Below are positions 16,787 through 25,317 of a stretch of 36,988 nucleotides of DNA, piece by piece; within the stretch, counting starts at the first letter, position 1; each line of letters starts with the position of its first letter. The stretch is from NCBI RefSeq assembly GCF_036567905.1, contig NZ_DATCTO010000029.1, positions 1 through 36,988 on the forward strand. The letters run 5' to 3'. The notes under the pieces were generated by a model that saw nothing but the letters and a program-made list of their open reading frames with translations, did not search any database and was not told the origin of the DNA. The position numbers and the translations under genes are program-made. This DNA comes from Candidatus Binatus sp. (lineage in GTDB: Bacteria > Desulfobacterota > Binatia > Binatales > Binataceae).

Positions 16787-18352
16787 ATGCCAGCTAGACG
16801 AATTTTCTCGATATTTCTGCTCGCATTTGGCCTCGCGGCGTTATCGCTGGTGGGCTTGGCGCGCGCGGCCGACAGCGACGCCAGCGCCGCCGCCGACCTC
16901 AAGGAAATCAAAAGCGAGATGCGTCAGATGCGACAGGAGCGCAAGCGTGACCAGGAAGTAATTCGCTCGCTCGAGATCAAGGTTCAGCAACTCGAGACCA
17001 AGGATTCAAGGGTCGAGACCACCACGCAGCAGTTGCACAACACCGATCAAAAGCTGAAGGAGACAACCCTCGAGCTTCAGCAGACCAACGCCCAGGTCAA
17101 GACTTTGCAGACCAAGGTCGATGAGCCGATCGCGTCGCCACAGTTTGGCGATGCCGTTAGTCGATACCTCGGAACGCACTCGTTCACTGTCACCGGGGCG
17201 GCCGGCGGCGACTTCATCTATGACCAACAAAGCGGCTCCCTCGACGGCCTTCATCATGCATCGCAGAACTCGTTCTTTTTCGACTGGGAGCCGATGATTC
17301 TGTACCGCCCGACTGACTGGATCCTGTTCCAGGGCGTGATCAGCACGAATTTTGGAAGCACCGGCACGGGAACCGACCTGTCGGCCGCTAACTTTCAGAT
17401 TTTCCTTAACGACTATATGACGGTCGAGGCCGGGCTTTTCGACCAACCGTTCGGTGACTGGTACGAGACCCAGAGCCCGATGTGGGTGAACCGGTTTGTC
17501 ACGGCGCCGCTGCCGTTTGGAGTTGAGGCGGTGGTTCCGCCGGCGGAGCTTGGAGTCCAGCTTCGGGGCGGCATGCAATTCGGCGCGCTCGGCCAGGATT
17601 TCGACTACACGGTATGGGGCGGAAACGGACCCAACTTCAGCTCGAACGTCCTTGGCGCCGCGGTCGGAGGTCCAACCGCGGTCGCAAGCAGCCAGACCAA
17701 CGGCAAGTCTATCGGCGCGCGTTTCCGCATCTATCCGCTCCCGGTTGATTCTGAATTGGGCCGGCTCGAACTCGGAGCGTCCACCTACAACGGCAAGTGG
17801 GAAAATGGAAATTGGTTCAACTCATGGGGCGTCGATTTCAACTACTTCATCGGCAACCTGCAGGCCCGCGGTGAATGGCTGGAATCGTACCGCCAGATGC
17901 CCTACGGCATGGGCAGCGACAATCGCCAGGGATGGTACGTGCAAGCCGGTTACTTCCTGAGCGGTCTCAAGGTCCCGGGCCTTTCTGACAAGTTCAACGG
18001 CTATCTCGATCGATTCGAGCCGCTGGTGCGTTATTCGGGAGTTAACCAGCGCGCCGTTTCAACCGACGACATCGCCGGCGCGACCGGCGTCGGCTTGGGC
18101 GGCATGCAGGTCGGACTGGTTCCCGATTTCGGCATTAGCGGGTCGCCGGCCACCTACGCGCCGCACGCTCGCGAAGTGGCGTTGGCTCTCGACTATTGGA
18201 TCGCGCCATCGATCGTTTGGCAGAACGAATTCGACATCGAATTGCCCCGCGCAGGAGGACTATTCATTTCACCCGAAACCGGCGTCGCGACCCCTGCGGG
18301 TTCGATTCCCAACGATCACGCCTTCCTAAGCCAATTCACCATCGGATTCTGA
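16787..18352 (+). CDS. Outer-membrane beta-barrel porin with periplasmic coiled coil
   Basis: A 521-residue exported protein. A signal peptide (residues 1 to about 28, ending ARA) is followed by a heptad-rich coiled coil (about 33-110, many Lys, Glu and Gln) that may trimerise or reach the peptidoglycan. The rest is a long series of amphipathic strands with Gly/Asn/Tyr/Trp-rich turns, ending in a terminal Phe, the usual signature of BamA-dependent outer-membrane proteins. It resembles phosphate-selective or DcaP-like porins. ATG 16787 has GGGGGAA directly upstream and follows the sigma-54 element; the longer frame from 16667 would bury the signal peptide. As first gene of the cytochrome operon it may import a solute used by the respiratory chain. 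Confidence 0.88.
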   Translation: MPARRIFSIFLLAFGLAALSLVGLARAADSDASAAADLKEIKSEMRQMRQERKRDQEVIRSLEIKVQQLETKDSRVETTTQQLHNTDQKLKETTLELQQTNAQVKTLQTKVDEPIASPQFGDAVSRYLGTHSFTVTGAAGGDFIYDQQSGSLDGLHHASQNSFFFDWEPMILYRPTDWILFQGVISTNFGSTGTGTDLSAANFQIFLNDYMTVEAGLFDQPFGDWYETQSPMWVNRFVTAPLPFGVEAVVPPAELGVQLRGGMQFGALGQDFDYTVWGGNGPNFSSNVLGAAVGGPTAVASSQTNGKSIGARFRIYPLPVDSELGRLELGASTYNGKWENGNWFNSWGVDFNYFIGNLQARGEWLESYRQMPYGMGSDNRQGWYVQAGYFLSGLKVPGLSDKFNGYLDRFEPLVRYSGVNQRAVSTDDIAGATGVGLGGMQVGLVPDFGISGSPATYAPHAREVALALDYWIAPSIVWQNEFDIELPRAGGLFISPETGVATPAGSIPNDHAFLSQFTIGF

Positions 18353-18366
18353 GCGGAGTCATGGTC

Positions 18367-18648
18367 ATGAGAAAAATATTCGCGGCAATCGTACTTGCAA
18401 CTCTCGCTATCGGATTGGCGGGCGCCCCCGTTTCGGCCGATGACAATGCCGGCGCTGCCGAGCACAGACGCCTGTTCCGGGAGGGCGCCCAACTGTGGCC
18501 GGTTTACTGCAACACCTGTCATAACGCCCGGCCCGGATCCGAGAAGGCTCCCTATGAATGGGACCAGATCATCATGCATATGCGTACGCTCGGAAACTTG
18601 CCGGCCGGCGACGTCAGAGCGATAGTGGAATATCTCAAGGCCCGTTGA
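18367..18648 (+). CDS. Small monoheme cytochrome c
   Basis: A 93-residue periplasmic electron carrier with a signal peptide (1-24, ending VSA) and one haem c motif, C48-N-T-C51-H52. The C-terminal helix EWDQIIMHMRTLGNLPAGDVRAIVEYLKAR contains Met residues that may supply the sixth ligand. Of two ATGs, 18367 is chosen because GGAG (18355-18358) lies 8 bases before it but only 2 bases before 18361. It starts 14 bases after the porin stop, so it is in the same operon. Confidence 0.9.
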   Translation: MRKIFAAIVLATLAIGLAGAPVSADDNAGAAEHRRLFREGAQLWPVYCNTCHNARPGSEKAPYEWDQIIMHMRTLGNLPAGDVRAIVEYLKAR

Positions 18649-18695
18649 ATCGGCCTGCGCCGCGCGCGAAGATTGATACGGAGGACATCGACAAC

Positions 18696-19052
18696 GTGAA
18701 ACGACTCATTTCGAGCATTGGTGTGTGCGCGATCATCGCATGCGCGTTTGTGCCGGTGCGCGCGGCCGACATGGCTGCCGCCAAGCAGAGCTACGATACG
18801 TTTTGTGTGAAGTGTCACGGCACCGCCGGCAAGGGCGACGGTCCTGCCGCGGCTACCCTTGCCACCAACCCTCGCAATTTCACTGATTGCGGCACGATGG
18901 GCAAGATTTCCGACGATACGCTGTTCAACGTGATCAAGAACGGCGGCGGCTCCGTAGGTCTCAGCAAAGACATGCAGGCGTGGAGCACCGGTTTCGGGGA
19001 CGACGAGATTCATGACCTCGTCGCTTACGTCAGGAGCTTCTGCAAGAAGTAA
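18696..19052 (+). CDS. Monoheme cytochrome c (class I)
   Basis: A 118-residue periplasmic cytochrome c. The signal peptide covers residues 1-23 (ending VRA), the haem motif is C37-V-K-C40-H41 followed by the familiar GTAGKGDGPAA, and Met residues near the C-terminus (KDMQAW) can provide the axial ligand. GTG 18696 is preferred: GGAGG lies at 18680-18684, and the longer upstream frame would put 46 residues before the signal peptide. It is the third gene of the operon, 11 bases ahead of the flavoprotein gene, and probably shuttles electrons from the Rieske/cytochrome b complex. Confidence 0.92.
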   Translation: MKRLISSIGVCAIIACAFVPVRAADMAAAKQSYDTFCVKCHGTAGKGDGPAAATLATNPRNFTDCGTMGKISDDTLFNVIKNGGGSVGLSKDMQAWSTGFGDDEIHDLVAYVRSFCKK

Positions 19053-19063
19053 GCGCGCCCGCG

Positions 19064-20983
19064 ATGCCCGACCGAAATTTGATCGACGCGCTGCCACGTG
19101 ACTTGTGGTGGTTCCGCAAGAATGTCCCGTGCCTTGATGCGTGCCCGGTCAAGACCGATGCGGGCCGCTACGTTCAACTGGTCGCCGAAGGACGCCTGGC
19201 CGAAGCCTATCGCGTCGCGCGATCGCCCAATCCGATCGCGTCCATATGCGGCCGCGCTTGCGGCGCCCCATGCGAGGACGCCTGCCGCCGCGGCAAGATC
19301 GACGCGCCCGTGACCATTCGCGCGCTCAAGCGTTTTCTCACCGAGCAATTCGGCCCCGAAGCACTCTCAGCCAGGGGCATCCGCGACATGATCGCCGGAC
19401 CTTCCGGCGGCGGCAGCGTCACCCCCGGTCATCTCGATATTCTCGGCGTGCGGCCCGATGCCGCTGCCTCCAGGCGCAAGGTCGCAGTCGTCGGCGCGGG
19501 GCCGGCCGGGCTGGCGTGCGCTCACGATCTGGCCGTGATGGGCTACAGCGTGACGGTTTTCGAGGCGATGCCGCATGCGGGCGGAATGCTTCGATACGGA
19601 ATTCCGGCCTACCGGCTTCCGCGCGACGTGATCGACTGCCAGGTCGGCGAGATCGAAGCGCTCGGTGTCGAGTTTCGCTACTCGACCCCGCTTCGGCCCG
19701 GCTTCGGTGTTCAAGAACTCAAAGAGCAGGGCTATGAAGCTATCTTTCTCGGCGTTGGAGCGTCGCGCGGCCGCGCAGTCCCGATCGAGGGGGTCGAGAC
19801 CGACGGGGTGATCAAGGCGATCGACTACCTGCTCAATATCCATCGCGGCTTCCGCGTTCCGCTCGGCGGCAAGGTGGTCGTGATCGGCGGCGGCCTGGTC
19901 GCGATCGATGCGGCCCGAACCGCGGTTCGCACCCTCCTGCCCGGACTCGTCATGTCACAAGAGGAAGAACAGAGCGTGGCGGCCGGCACGATGCGCGTCG
20001 CGCTCGATGCGGCGCGCGAGGCGGCGCGCCGCGGTGCGCTCGAAGTTACGGTCGCCAGCCTTGAGTCCGAGCCCGAGATGCCGGCGATGAAATCCGCCCA
20101 GGGCCGCGAGGAACTCGATATCGCGCGCGATGAGGGCGTCACTTTTCTGCCCGGTTGGGGCCCCAAGCGAGTCCTCAGCCGCGACGGCCATGCGATCGGA
20201 ATCGAATTGGTTAAATGCGTTAAGGTGTTCGATGATGCGGGCCGCTTCCGCCCGCAATTCGACGAGAACGATCGCCGTGTCGTTGACGCCGACGGCGTGA
20301 TCCTCGCCATTGGCCAGGCGCCCGACCTGTCGTTTATCAAGCCCGAAGACGGAGTCGCCATCACGCCCGCCGGAACGCTCAAGATCGACCCGATCACGCT
20401 CCAGACCGGTATCGCCGGCGTATTCGCGGGCGGCGATGCGGCCTTCCCGCCTTCCCTGCTGATCACCTGTGCGCAGCACGGCAAGGTCGCCGCGCGCGGC
20501 ATCGACGCCTATCTCCGCGGCAAGCCGCTCGGCCAGCCGCGGATGCACGTCACCATTGAGGAGCTGCCGACCGACACGTACACGATGGTCGACCGCTACG
20601 AGCAGAAGCGGCGCGAGGTTCCGCTGGTTCCTCTTTCGCGCCGCACCGGAATCACGGAAGTCGAGTCTGCCTTGAGCCCCAGCGACGCGCGCGAGCAGGC
20701 CGAGCGCTGCCTCTACTGCCATATCCATCCGATCTACAACGGGTCGGCATGCATTCTGTGCAATCGATGCGTGGACATCTGCCCGGAGCATTGCCTGCAT
20801 TTCGCGCCCGCGGGGGAAATCGCCGATCAGGAACGGCTTGCCGGCGTGATGACGGATGCGCCGACGCGCAGCGTTTTTCTCTACGACGAGGCCAAATGCA
20901 TCCGTTGCGGCCTGTGCGCGATCAGGTGCCCGACCTCGGCGATTACGATGGAACGCTTTCAGTTCGAGGAGACGGCGGTCTGA
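19064..20983 (+). CDS. GltD-like FAD/Fe-S oxidoreductase with C-terminal 2[4Fe-4S] ferredoxin domain
   Basis: A 639-residue cytoplasmic flavoprotein. The N-terminal domain has Cys at 23, 27, 62, 66, 70 and 74, as in the Fe-S domain of glutamate synthase small subunit and dihydropyrimidine dehydrogenase. FAD binds at GAGPAG (144-149) and NAD(P) at the second dinucleotide fold, GGGLVA (275-280). The C-terminal part adds two ferredoxin clusters, C563/566/569/573 and C612/615/618/622. No signal peptide or GltB partner is present. Its stop overlaps the Rieske start (TGATG), so it is translationally coupled to the bc complex. I infer electron transfer between NAD(P)H or ferredoxin and the quinone/cytochrome b module; true glutamate synthase activity is unlikely here. 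Confidence 0.92.
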   Translation: MPDRNLIDALPRDLWWFRKNVPCLDACPVKTDAGRYVQLVAEGRLAEAYRVARSPNPIASICGRACGAPCEDACRRGKIDAPVTIRALKRFLTEQFGPEALSARGIRDMIAGPSGGGSVTPGHLDILGVRPDAAASRRKVAVVGAGPAGLACAHDLAVMGYSVTVFEAMPHAGGMLRYGIPAYRLPRDVIDCQVGEIEALGVEFRYSTPLRPGFGVQELKEQGYEAIFLGVGASRGRAVPIEGVETDGVIKAIDYLLNIHRGFRVPLGGKVVVIGGGLVAIDAARTAVRTLLPGLVMSQEEEQSVAAGTMRVALDAAREAARRGALEVTVASLESEPEMPAMKSAQGREELDIARDEGVTFLPGWGPKRVLSRDGHAIGIELVKCVKVFDDAGRFRPQFDENDRRVVDADGVILAIGQAPDLSFIKPEDGVAITPAGTLKIDPITLQTGIAGVFAGGDAAFPPSLLITCAQHGKVAARGIDAYLRGKPLGQPRMHVTIEELPTDTYTMVDRYEQKRREVPLVPLSRRTGITEVESALSPSDAREQAERCLYCHIHPIYNGSACILCNRCVDICPEHCLHFAPAGEIADQERLAGVMTDAPTRSVFLYDEAKCIRCGLCAIRCPTSAITMERFQFEETAV

Positions 20984-21441
20984 TGGACGGTGATCGGCGA
21001 AGAATTCTCCGCTTCATCGGCAAAGGCTCGGTGCTGGCCGCCTTCCTTGGCCAGATCGGCGCTGCCGGCAGGGCATTCTTTCCCAACGTCCTCTACGAGC
21101 CGCCCAGCCGCTTCAAGCTCAAGCGCCCCGAGGATTATCCCGACGGCTACACCTTTGTCTCACCGCACCGGCTGTTTGTGATTCGTCAAAAAGAGGCGTT
21201 TCACGTCATTTCCGCAATCTGCACGCATCTGGGATGCACCGTGCAGTGGAAAGATACCGAGTTCGATTGTCCGTGCCACGGCAGCCGCTTTCGTCCCGAC
21301 GGCACGGTGATTTCGGGCCCTGCGCCGCGGCCGCTCGATTGGTTTGAGACCACCGTTTCGCCCGATGGGTTCCTCGAAGTCGACAGCGCAACCGACGTCG
21401 CGCGCGACTTCAGGCTGCTCGTGGGAAAAGGCAAGGCCTGA
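20983..21441 (+). CDS. Rieske [2Fe-2S] protein of a cytochrome bc complex
   Basis: A 152-residue Rieske protein. Cluster ligands are Cys80, His82, Cys96 and His99 in the boxes CTHLGC and CPCHGS, with Cys85 and Cys98 forming the usual disulfide. An N-terminal hydrophobic helix (about 11-36) anchors it, and the charged start MDGDRRRIL precedes it. ATG 20983 overlaps the previous stop; the longer frame from 20749 is a shadow. It accepts electrons from quinol at the Qo site and passes them to cytochromes c encoded in the same operon. Gene order Rieske then cytochrome b is standard. Confidence 0.95.
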   Translation: MDGDRRRILRFIGKGSVLAAFLGQIGAAGRAFFPNVLYEPPSRFKLKRPEDYPDGYTFVSPHRLFVIRQKEAFHVISAICTHLGCTVQWKDTEFDCPCHGSRFRPDGTVISGPAPRPLDWFETTVSPDGFLEVDSATDVARDFRLLVGKGKA

Positions 21442-21444
21442 ATC

Positions 21445-22746
21445 GTGGGCGACAGGATCAAGGCGCTCTGGCGCAAGACTTTGTGGGCGTGGTCCCCCGA
21501 AAGCGAGCGCGAATCGTCGGAATCGATCGTCAAGAACTTCTGGCTCCACTGGTTCCCGGCCAAGGTCGCCCGCGCCAGCATGGACTGGAACTACTCGTTC
21601 TGGCTCGGCACCGCGTCGGCATCGCTGCTGATGATCCTGACCGTCACCGGCGTGATGCTGATGTTCTACTACGTACCGTCCACCGAGCGCGCATACGGAA
21701 GCATCAAGGACCTCGAGTACGCCGTCAGCTTCGGCCGCCTGCTCAGAAATCAGCATCGATGGGCGGCGGAAGGAATGGTCGCCGTCGTGTACATCCACAT
21801 GGCGCGGGTGTTCTTCACCGGCGCGTACCGCGGCGGCCGGTCGATCAACTGGGTGACCGGGGTAATTCTTTTCCTCGCGACTTTGCTGCTGTCCTTCACC
21901 GGTTACCTGCTGCCGTGGGATCAGCTCGCATTCTGGGCAATCACGGTAGGCACCAGCATCGCCAAGCAGGCGCCGGTGGTCGGACCGACGATGCAATTCA
22001 TTCTGCTTGGCGGCCATGAAATTGGACAGCAGACCTTGCTGCGCTTTTACGTGCTGCACGTCTTCTTCCTGCCGGTCTTCGCCCTGGTGCTGTTCGCTTA
22101 TCACATGTGGCGCGTGCGCAAGGACGGCGGCCTCGCGGCGATCGAGCGCGTTCGCAACGACCGCACGATGGCGCCGAAGGCGGTTCCGAAGACCAAAAGT
22201 TACTCGCTGTTCGGAATTACCCCGGGTACTTCCGTGCAGGTGATGAGTTCGACCGGGCTTGAAGAGTCCGATCAGGTCTTCTCGTCGCCAAATATGTCGC
22301 GGCGAATCGCGCTGGTCTTCCTGATCGTGTTCAACATCACGCTGCTGGCCGCGTTGATGTTCAATGCGCCGCTGGAGGGTCTCGCCAATCCATCGGTGAC
22401 GCCGAATCCGGCCAAAGCGCCCTGGTATTTCGTCTGGCTGCAGGAGTTGGTCGCCTCAACGACGATTCGGATGGGTGGGTTTACGGTCAGCGGCGCGTTG
22501 CTGGGCGGAATACTGCTGCCCGGATTTCTCCTGGCCGTGCTCACGCTATGGCCGTTCATCGACCGTTCTTCACTTCGGACCGAAGGGCGATGGTTCGCCC
22601 CCGAGCGCAGGCGGCAGAACGTAACCTTCGCGCTGGCGACGCTCGCGATCATCGTGCTGATCGTGGTCGGGGTTTACTTGCGCGGTCCCTACTGGCGGAT
22701 CTACTGGCCCGGCCAGCCGCGCCCCGAGATGCCGCGGTTATACTGA
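21445..22746 (+). CDS. Cytochrome b (b6/subunit IV fusion type)
   Basis: A 433-residue inner-membrane cytochrome b. The b haems are held by His104/His118 and His205/His220; 13 and 14 residues lie between them, the spacing of b6-type proteins. The first part (about 1-230) corresponds to b6 with the GYLLPWDQLAFWA segment, the last part (about 285-433) to subunit IV with three helices. The Qo-site motif PEWY is A-P-W-Y here (325-328), so the conserved Glu is missing, as occurs in some deep-branching lineages. GTG 21445 lies 3 bases after the Rieske stop. Together with the Rieske protein and the tetraheme cytochrome it forms a quinol:cytochrome c oxidoreductase. Confidence 0.95.
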   Translation: MGDRIKALWRKTLWAWSPESERESSESIVKNFWLHWFPAKVARASMDWNYSFWLGTASASLLMILTVTGVMLMFYYVPSTERAYGSIKDLEYAVSFGRLLRNQHRWAAEGMVAVVYIHMARVFFTGAYRGGRSINWVTGVILFLATLLLSFTGYLLPWDQLAFWAITVGTSIAKQAPVVGPTMQFILLGGHEIGQQTLLRFYVLHVFFLPVFALVLFAYHMWRVRKDGGLAAIERVRNDRTMAPKAVPKTKSYSLFGITPGTSVQVMSSTGLEESDQVFSSPNMSRRIALVFLIVFNITLLAALMFNAPLEGLANPSVTPNPAKAPWYFVWLQELVASTTIRMGGFTVSGALLGGILLPGFLLAVLTLWPFIDRSSLRTEGRWFAPERRRQNVTFALATLAIIVLIVVGVYLRGPYWRIYWPGQPRPEMPRLY

Positions 22747-22747
22747 A

Positions 22748-23701
22748 ATGAACGAACAGGGCGGCAAGAACGAATCGTTCGAGGCGAAGGACTTCGGCTG
22801 GTTGGTCGCGATGTCGCTCCTGTTCTTCGTGCTCGTCGTGGTTGGCTTCTGGATTGAGTTCAGCACCGATTGGGGAGCTTATCAGCGCGAGTTTCCTCAA
22901 CTGCTCAGCCACTACGGTAAAGCCGAAGACGCGCGCGAGTTCCGCGCGGGCATCAAACAGATCTGGATACCCAAGATTGGCGTCACCGATCGCTGCATCA
23001 CGTGCCATCTCGGCTACGAATGGTCTTCGGTTCTTCCGGCCACAATCGCCGAGCCGCTGAAACCGCATCCGATGAACGATTGGCTCGCCAAGCATGAGTT
23101 CGAGCGATTCGGATGCACGCCATGCCACGGCGGCGACGGATCGGCAACGACTCTCGCGGGGGCTCATCAAGGCGGACGGGGATGGGACGATCCGATGCTC
23201 TCGCGCGCACTGGCGAAGCGCAACGGACTCACGATGAACGAGATGACTCAGATGCGATGCAATTTTTGCCATCGCCATGATGCCGCGACCCCGGCGATGG
23301 CAGAGATCAATCTCGCCAAACAGCTCTTCAAAAAGAAAAAGTGCCAGGTCTGCCACGTCGTCGAAGGGCGCGGCGGCAACACCGGACCCGAGCTGACCTA
23401 CGAGGGCGACAAAAACCCCGAACTGTTGAGCTTCGCGCACGTGCAAGGCGCACGCACGATGTTCAATTGGAACGTGCAGCATCTGACGCAGGCGAGCGTA
23501 GTTTCGCCAAACACGCAGATGCCCGATTTCAACATGAAGCCCGAAGAATCGAGAGCGCTGACGCTCCTGCTGCTCAGCTGGCGGCAGCTTCCGTATCCTC
23601 CGGAATACATCCCGGATCCCGAAGCGGCCGCCGCGGCGATGCAGCCGTCGCCTACCTCGACCGCGACTCCGACTCCGGCCGCGACGCCTGGCGCGCGTTG
23701 A
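22748..23701 (+). CDS. Membrane-anchored tetraheme cytochrome c
   Basis: A 317-residue protein with one N-terminal transmembrane helix (about 18-37) and four CxxCH motifs at 83-87, 123-127, 171-175 and 199-203, facing the periplasm. The C-terminal tail (about 295-317) is Pro/Thr/Ala-rich. It replaces cytochrome c1 or f as the electron acceptor from the Rieske protein, an arrangement known for multihaem c subunits of several non-proteobacterial bc complexes. ATG 22748 lies one base after the cytochrome b stop, so expression is coupled. Confidence 0.93.
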   Translation: MNEQGGKNESFEAKDFGWLVAMSLLFFVLVVVGFWIEFSTDWGAYQREFPQLLSHYGKAEDAREFRAGIKQIWIPKIGVTDRCITCHLGYEWSSVLPATIAEPLKPHPMNDWLAKHEFERFGCTPCHGGDGSATTLAGAHQGGRGWDDPMLSRALAKRNGLTMNEMTQMRCNFCHRHDAATPAMAEINLAKQLFKKKKCQVCHVVEGRGGNTGPELTYEGDKNPELLSFAHVQGARTMFNWNVQHLTQASVVSPNTQMPDFNMKPEESRALTLLLLSWRQLPYPPEYIPDPEAAAAAMQPSPTSTATPTPAATPGAR

Positions 23702-23733
23702 GCATTCCAAGTTAAATATCATTGGGTGAATCA

Positions 23734-24159
23734 ATGAAGCCGAGAGTGTTGGCGTCAATGTTTGCGCTGGGCGCCGCGCTGTCCGTCTCGCAGCCCGCGC
23801 TATCCGCGGGCAATGACGTGAGCGACGGGCACCGCTATTTCATTCGCTACTGCGCGTCATGCCATGGGCTGGACGGTCTCGGAGACGGTCCGGTGGCGAA
23901 GAGCCTGTCCACGCCGCCGACAAGTCTGCGCAAGCTCGGCGACAAATATGGCGTGCCGCTGCCGGCGCATCGCATGGCCGAAATGATCGACGGTCGAGAT
24001 ACGCCCAGAGCGCATGGAACTCGCGAGATGCCCGTATGGGGAGAGCGCCTCTACGAGCTTGGTCAGGGTGAAAGGGGTGAATACGGGATCGGGGAAGTGA
24101 TCGGCAAAATAATCGCCTACCTCAACACGATTCAGGATCGCCGAATGGCGGTGCGATAG
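23734..24159 (+). CDS. Monoheme cytochrome c
   Basis: A 141-residue periplasmic cytochrome c with signal peptide (1 to about 25, ending LSA), haem motif C40-A-S-C43-H44 and the likely axial Met in REMPVWGE. The stretch GLGDGPVAKSLSTPP follows the haem, as in class I cytochromes. ATG 23734 with GGTGA a few bases upstream is preferred over TTG 23722. It closes the bc-complex part of the operon. The protein at 31585-32049 is a clear paralogue: both share GDGP and the M-P-x-W-G ligand segment. Confidence 0.92.
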   Translation: MKPRVLASMFALGAALSVSQPALSAGNDVSDGHRYFIRYCASCHGLDGLGDGPVAKSLSTPPTSLRKLGDKYGVPLPAHRMAEMIDGRDTPRAHGTREMPVWGERLYELGQGERGEYGIGEVIGKIIAYLNTIQDRRMAVR

Positions 24160-24223
24160 CGCTGCGCGCGCGCGGTCTCAGCAAATGGATTTCGTTGTGG
24201 GCGCGTGCTAGAACGCCCCGCAA

Positions 24224-25309
24224 GTGCCTCATCACCGGTTCAGCCGTATCGCGCTGCCTGTCCTGCTCGTGGCCATCACGACCGCCTGCGTTGGTTTTGC
24301 GCCAGGCACGAAAGCTCGGGCGGCGGCTCTAAATCCGACAACCGATCAGATCCTGCTGGAACCGCCGGGGAGTCCTGGTGTGCCGGTACCGGTGAAGGTC
24401 GGTTTGTACATCACCAACCTCGCCGACATCGACGAGGTGCACGAGTGGGTCGAGCTGGATGGCTATTTGATCGTCAGCTGGAAAGATCCCCGGCTCGCCA
24501 CCGCGCCCGCCGCCAGTAATGGCGCCGACCATTGGCAACGCTATCGCGAAGGGCAAATCTGGACGCCCTCGCTGGAACTAGCCAACGCAGCCGCCCGTCG
24601 CGAGCGTCTGTCTTTCAGCATTCTGGCAAATGCGCAGGGTTCGGTCCGCTATGTCGAGCAGTTCGACGCACAGGTCTCCTCCGATTTCCTTTTGAGACAG
24701 TTTCCCTTCGATAAGCAGAACCTGCAGGTCATCGTGCAGCCACTTCTTACCGACACAACTCAGCTCAAGCTGAGCGTGGACCGCGTCTCTTCCCGCGTCG
24801 GCGAACAGACCTGGGTGGAGTTGCCGGAATGGAAAATCGGAGGCCTGGCAGCGACCGCGGAGACACTCAAGATTCGAAATGTGGTGGGCGATATCCCGCA
24901 GATCAGGTTCGATTTGAAAGTGCGACGCAGGGCGGCCTTCTATCTGTGGAAAGTGTTTCTGCCAATTCTGATCATGGTCCTGGTGTCGTGGTCTGTGTTC
25001 TGGATCGAGCTGTCGCAGTTCGATTGGCAGGCGAAGATTGCGGTGACGACCATGCTGACGCTGGTCGCGTTTTCATTTGCGATCGAAAGAAATCTGCCGC
25101 GGATCGGCTACCTGACTTTCTTCGATGGGGTATTCCTGACGAGCTTTGTCTTTATTTTTCTCGTAATGATCGAGATAACGCTCATTCATGTGCTGCACTT
25201 GCGCAAGAGGGAAAGCGCCGCGGCGGCTATTCACTCCGCTTCGCGATGGGTATTTCCGCTCGCCTACTTTGCCAGCATTGCGCTGATGGTCCCGATCTTT
25301 CTCATGTAA
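24224..25309 (+). CDS. Pentameric ligand-gated ion channel (GLIC/ELIC type)
   Basis: A 361-residue homologue of the Cys-loop receptor family without the disulfide cysteines. After a signal peptide (about 1-33) comes the beta-sandwich ligand-binding domain with VGLYITNLADIDEVHEWVEL (59-78), SWKDPRL (85-91), IWTPSLELAN and the loop FPFDKQ (160-165). Four transmembrane helices follow: M1 about 239-261, the pore-lining M2 about 268-287, M3 about 301-325 and M4 about 341-360; ERNLPRIGYLTFFD after M2 matches the ETNLP segment of GLIC. It forms a cation or anion channel gated by protons or a small ligand. It starts at GTG 24224, 64 bases after the last cytochrome gene, and is probably co-transcribed. 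Confidence 0.93.
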   Translation: MPHHRFSRIALPVLLVAITTACVGFAPGTKARAAALNPTTDQILLEPPGSPGVPVPVKVGLYITNLADIDEVHEWVELDGYLIVSWKDPRLATAPAASNGADHWQRYREGQIWTPSLELANAAARRERLSFSILANAQGSVRYVEQFDAQVSSDFLLRQFPFDKQNLQVIVQPLLTDTTQLKLSVDRVSSRVGEQTWVELPEWKIGGLAATAETLKIRNVVGDIPQIRFDLKVRRRAAFYLWKVFLPILIMVLVSWSVFWIELSQFDWQAKIAVTTMLTLVAFSFAIERNLPRIGYLTFFDGVFLTSFVFIFLVMIEITLIHVLHLRKRESAAAAIHSASRWVFPLAYFASIALMVPIFLM

Positions 25310-25317
25310 CCAGCTGT

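Noticed and set aside
21160..22104. Minus-strand open frame (314 codons) opposite Rieske and cytochrome b
   Set aside because: Antisense to two well-supported genes with metal and haem ligands; no domain in the translation.
22649..23758. Minus-strand open frame (369 codons) opposite the tetraheme cytochrome
   Set aside because: Antisense to a gene with four CxxCH motifs; composition typical of a shadow frame.
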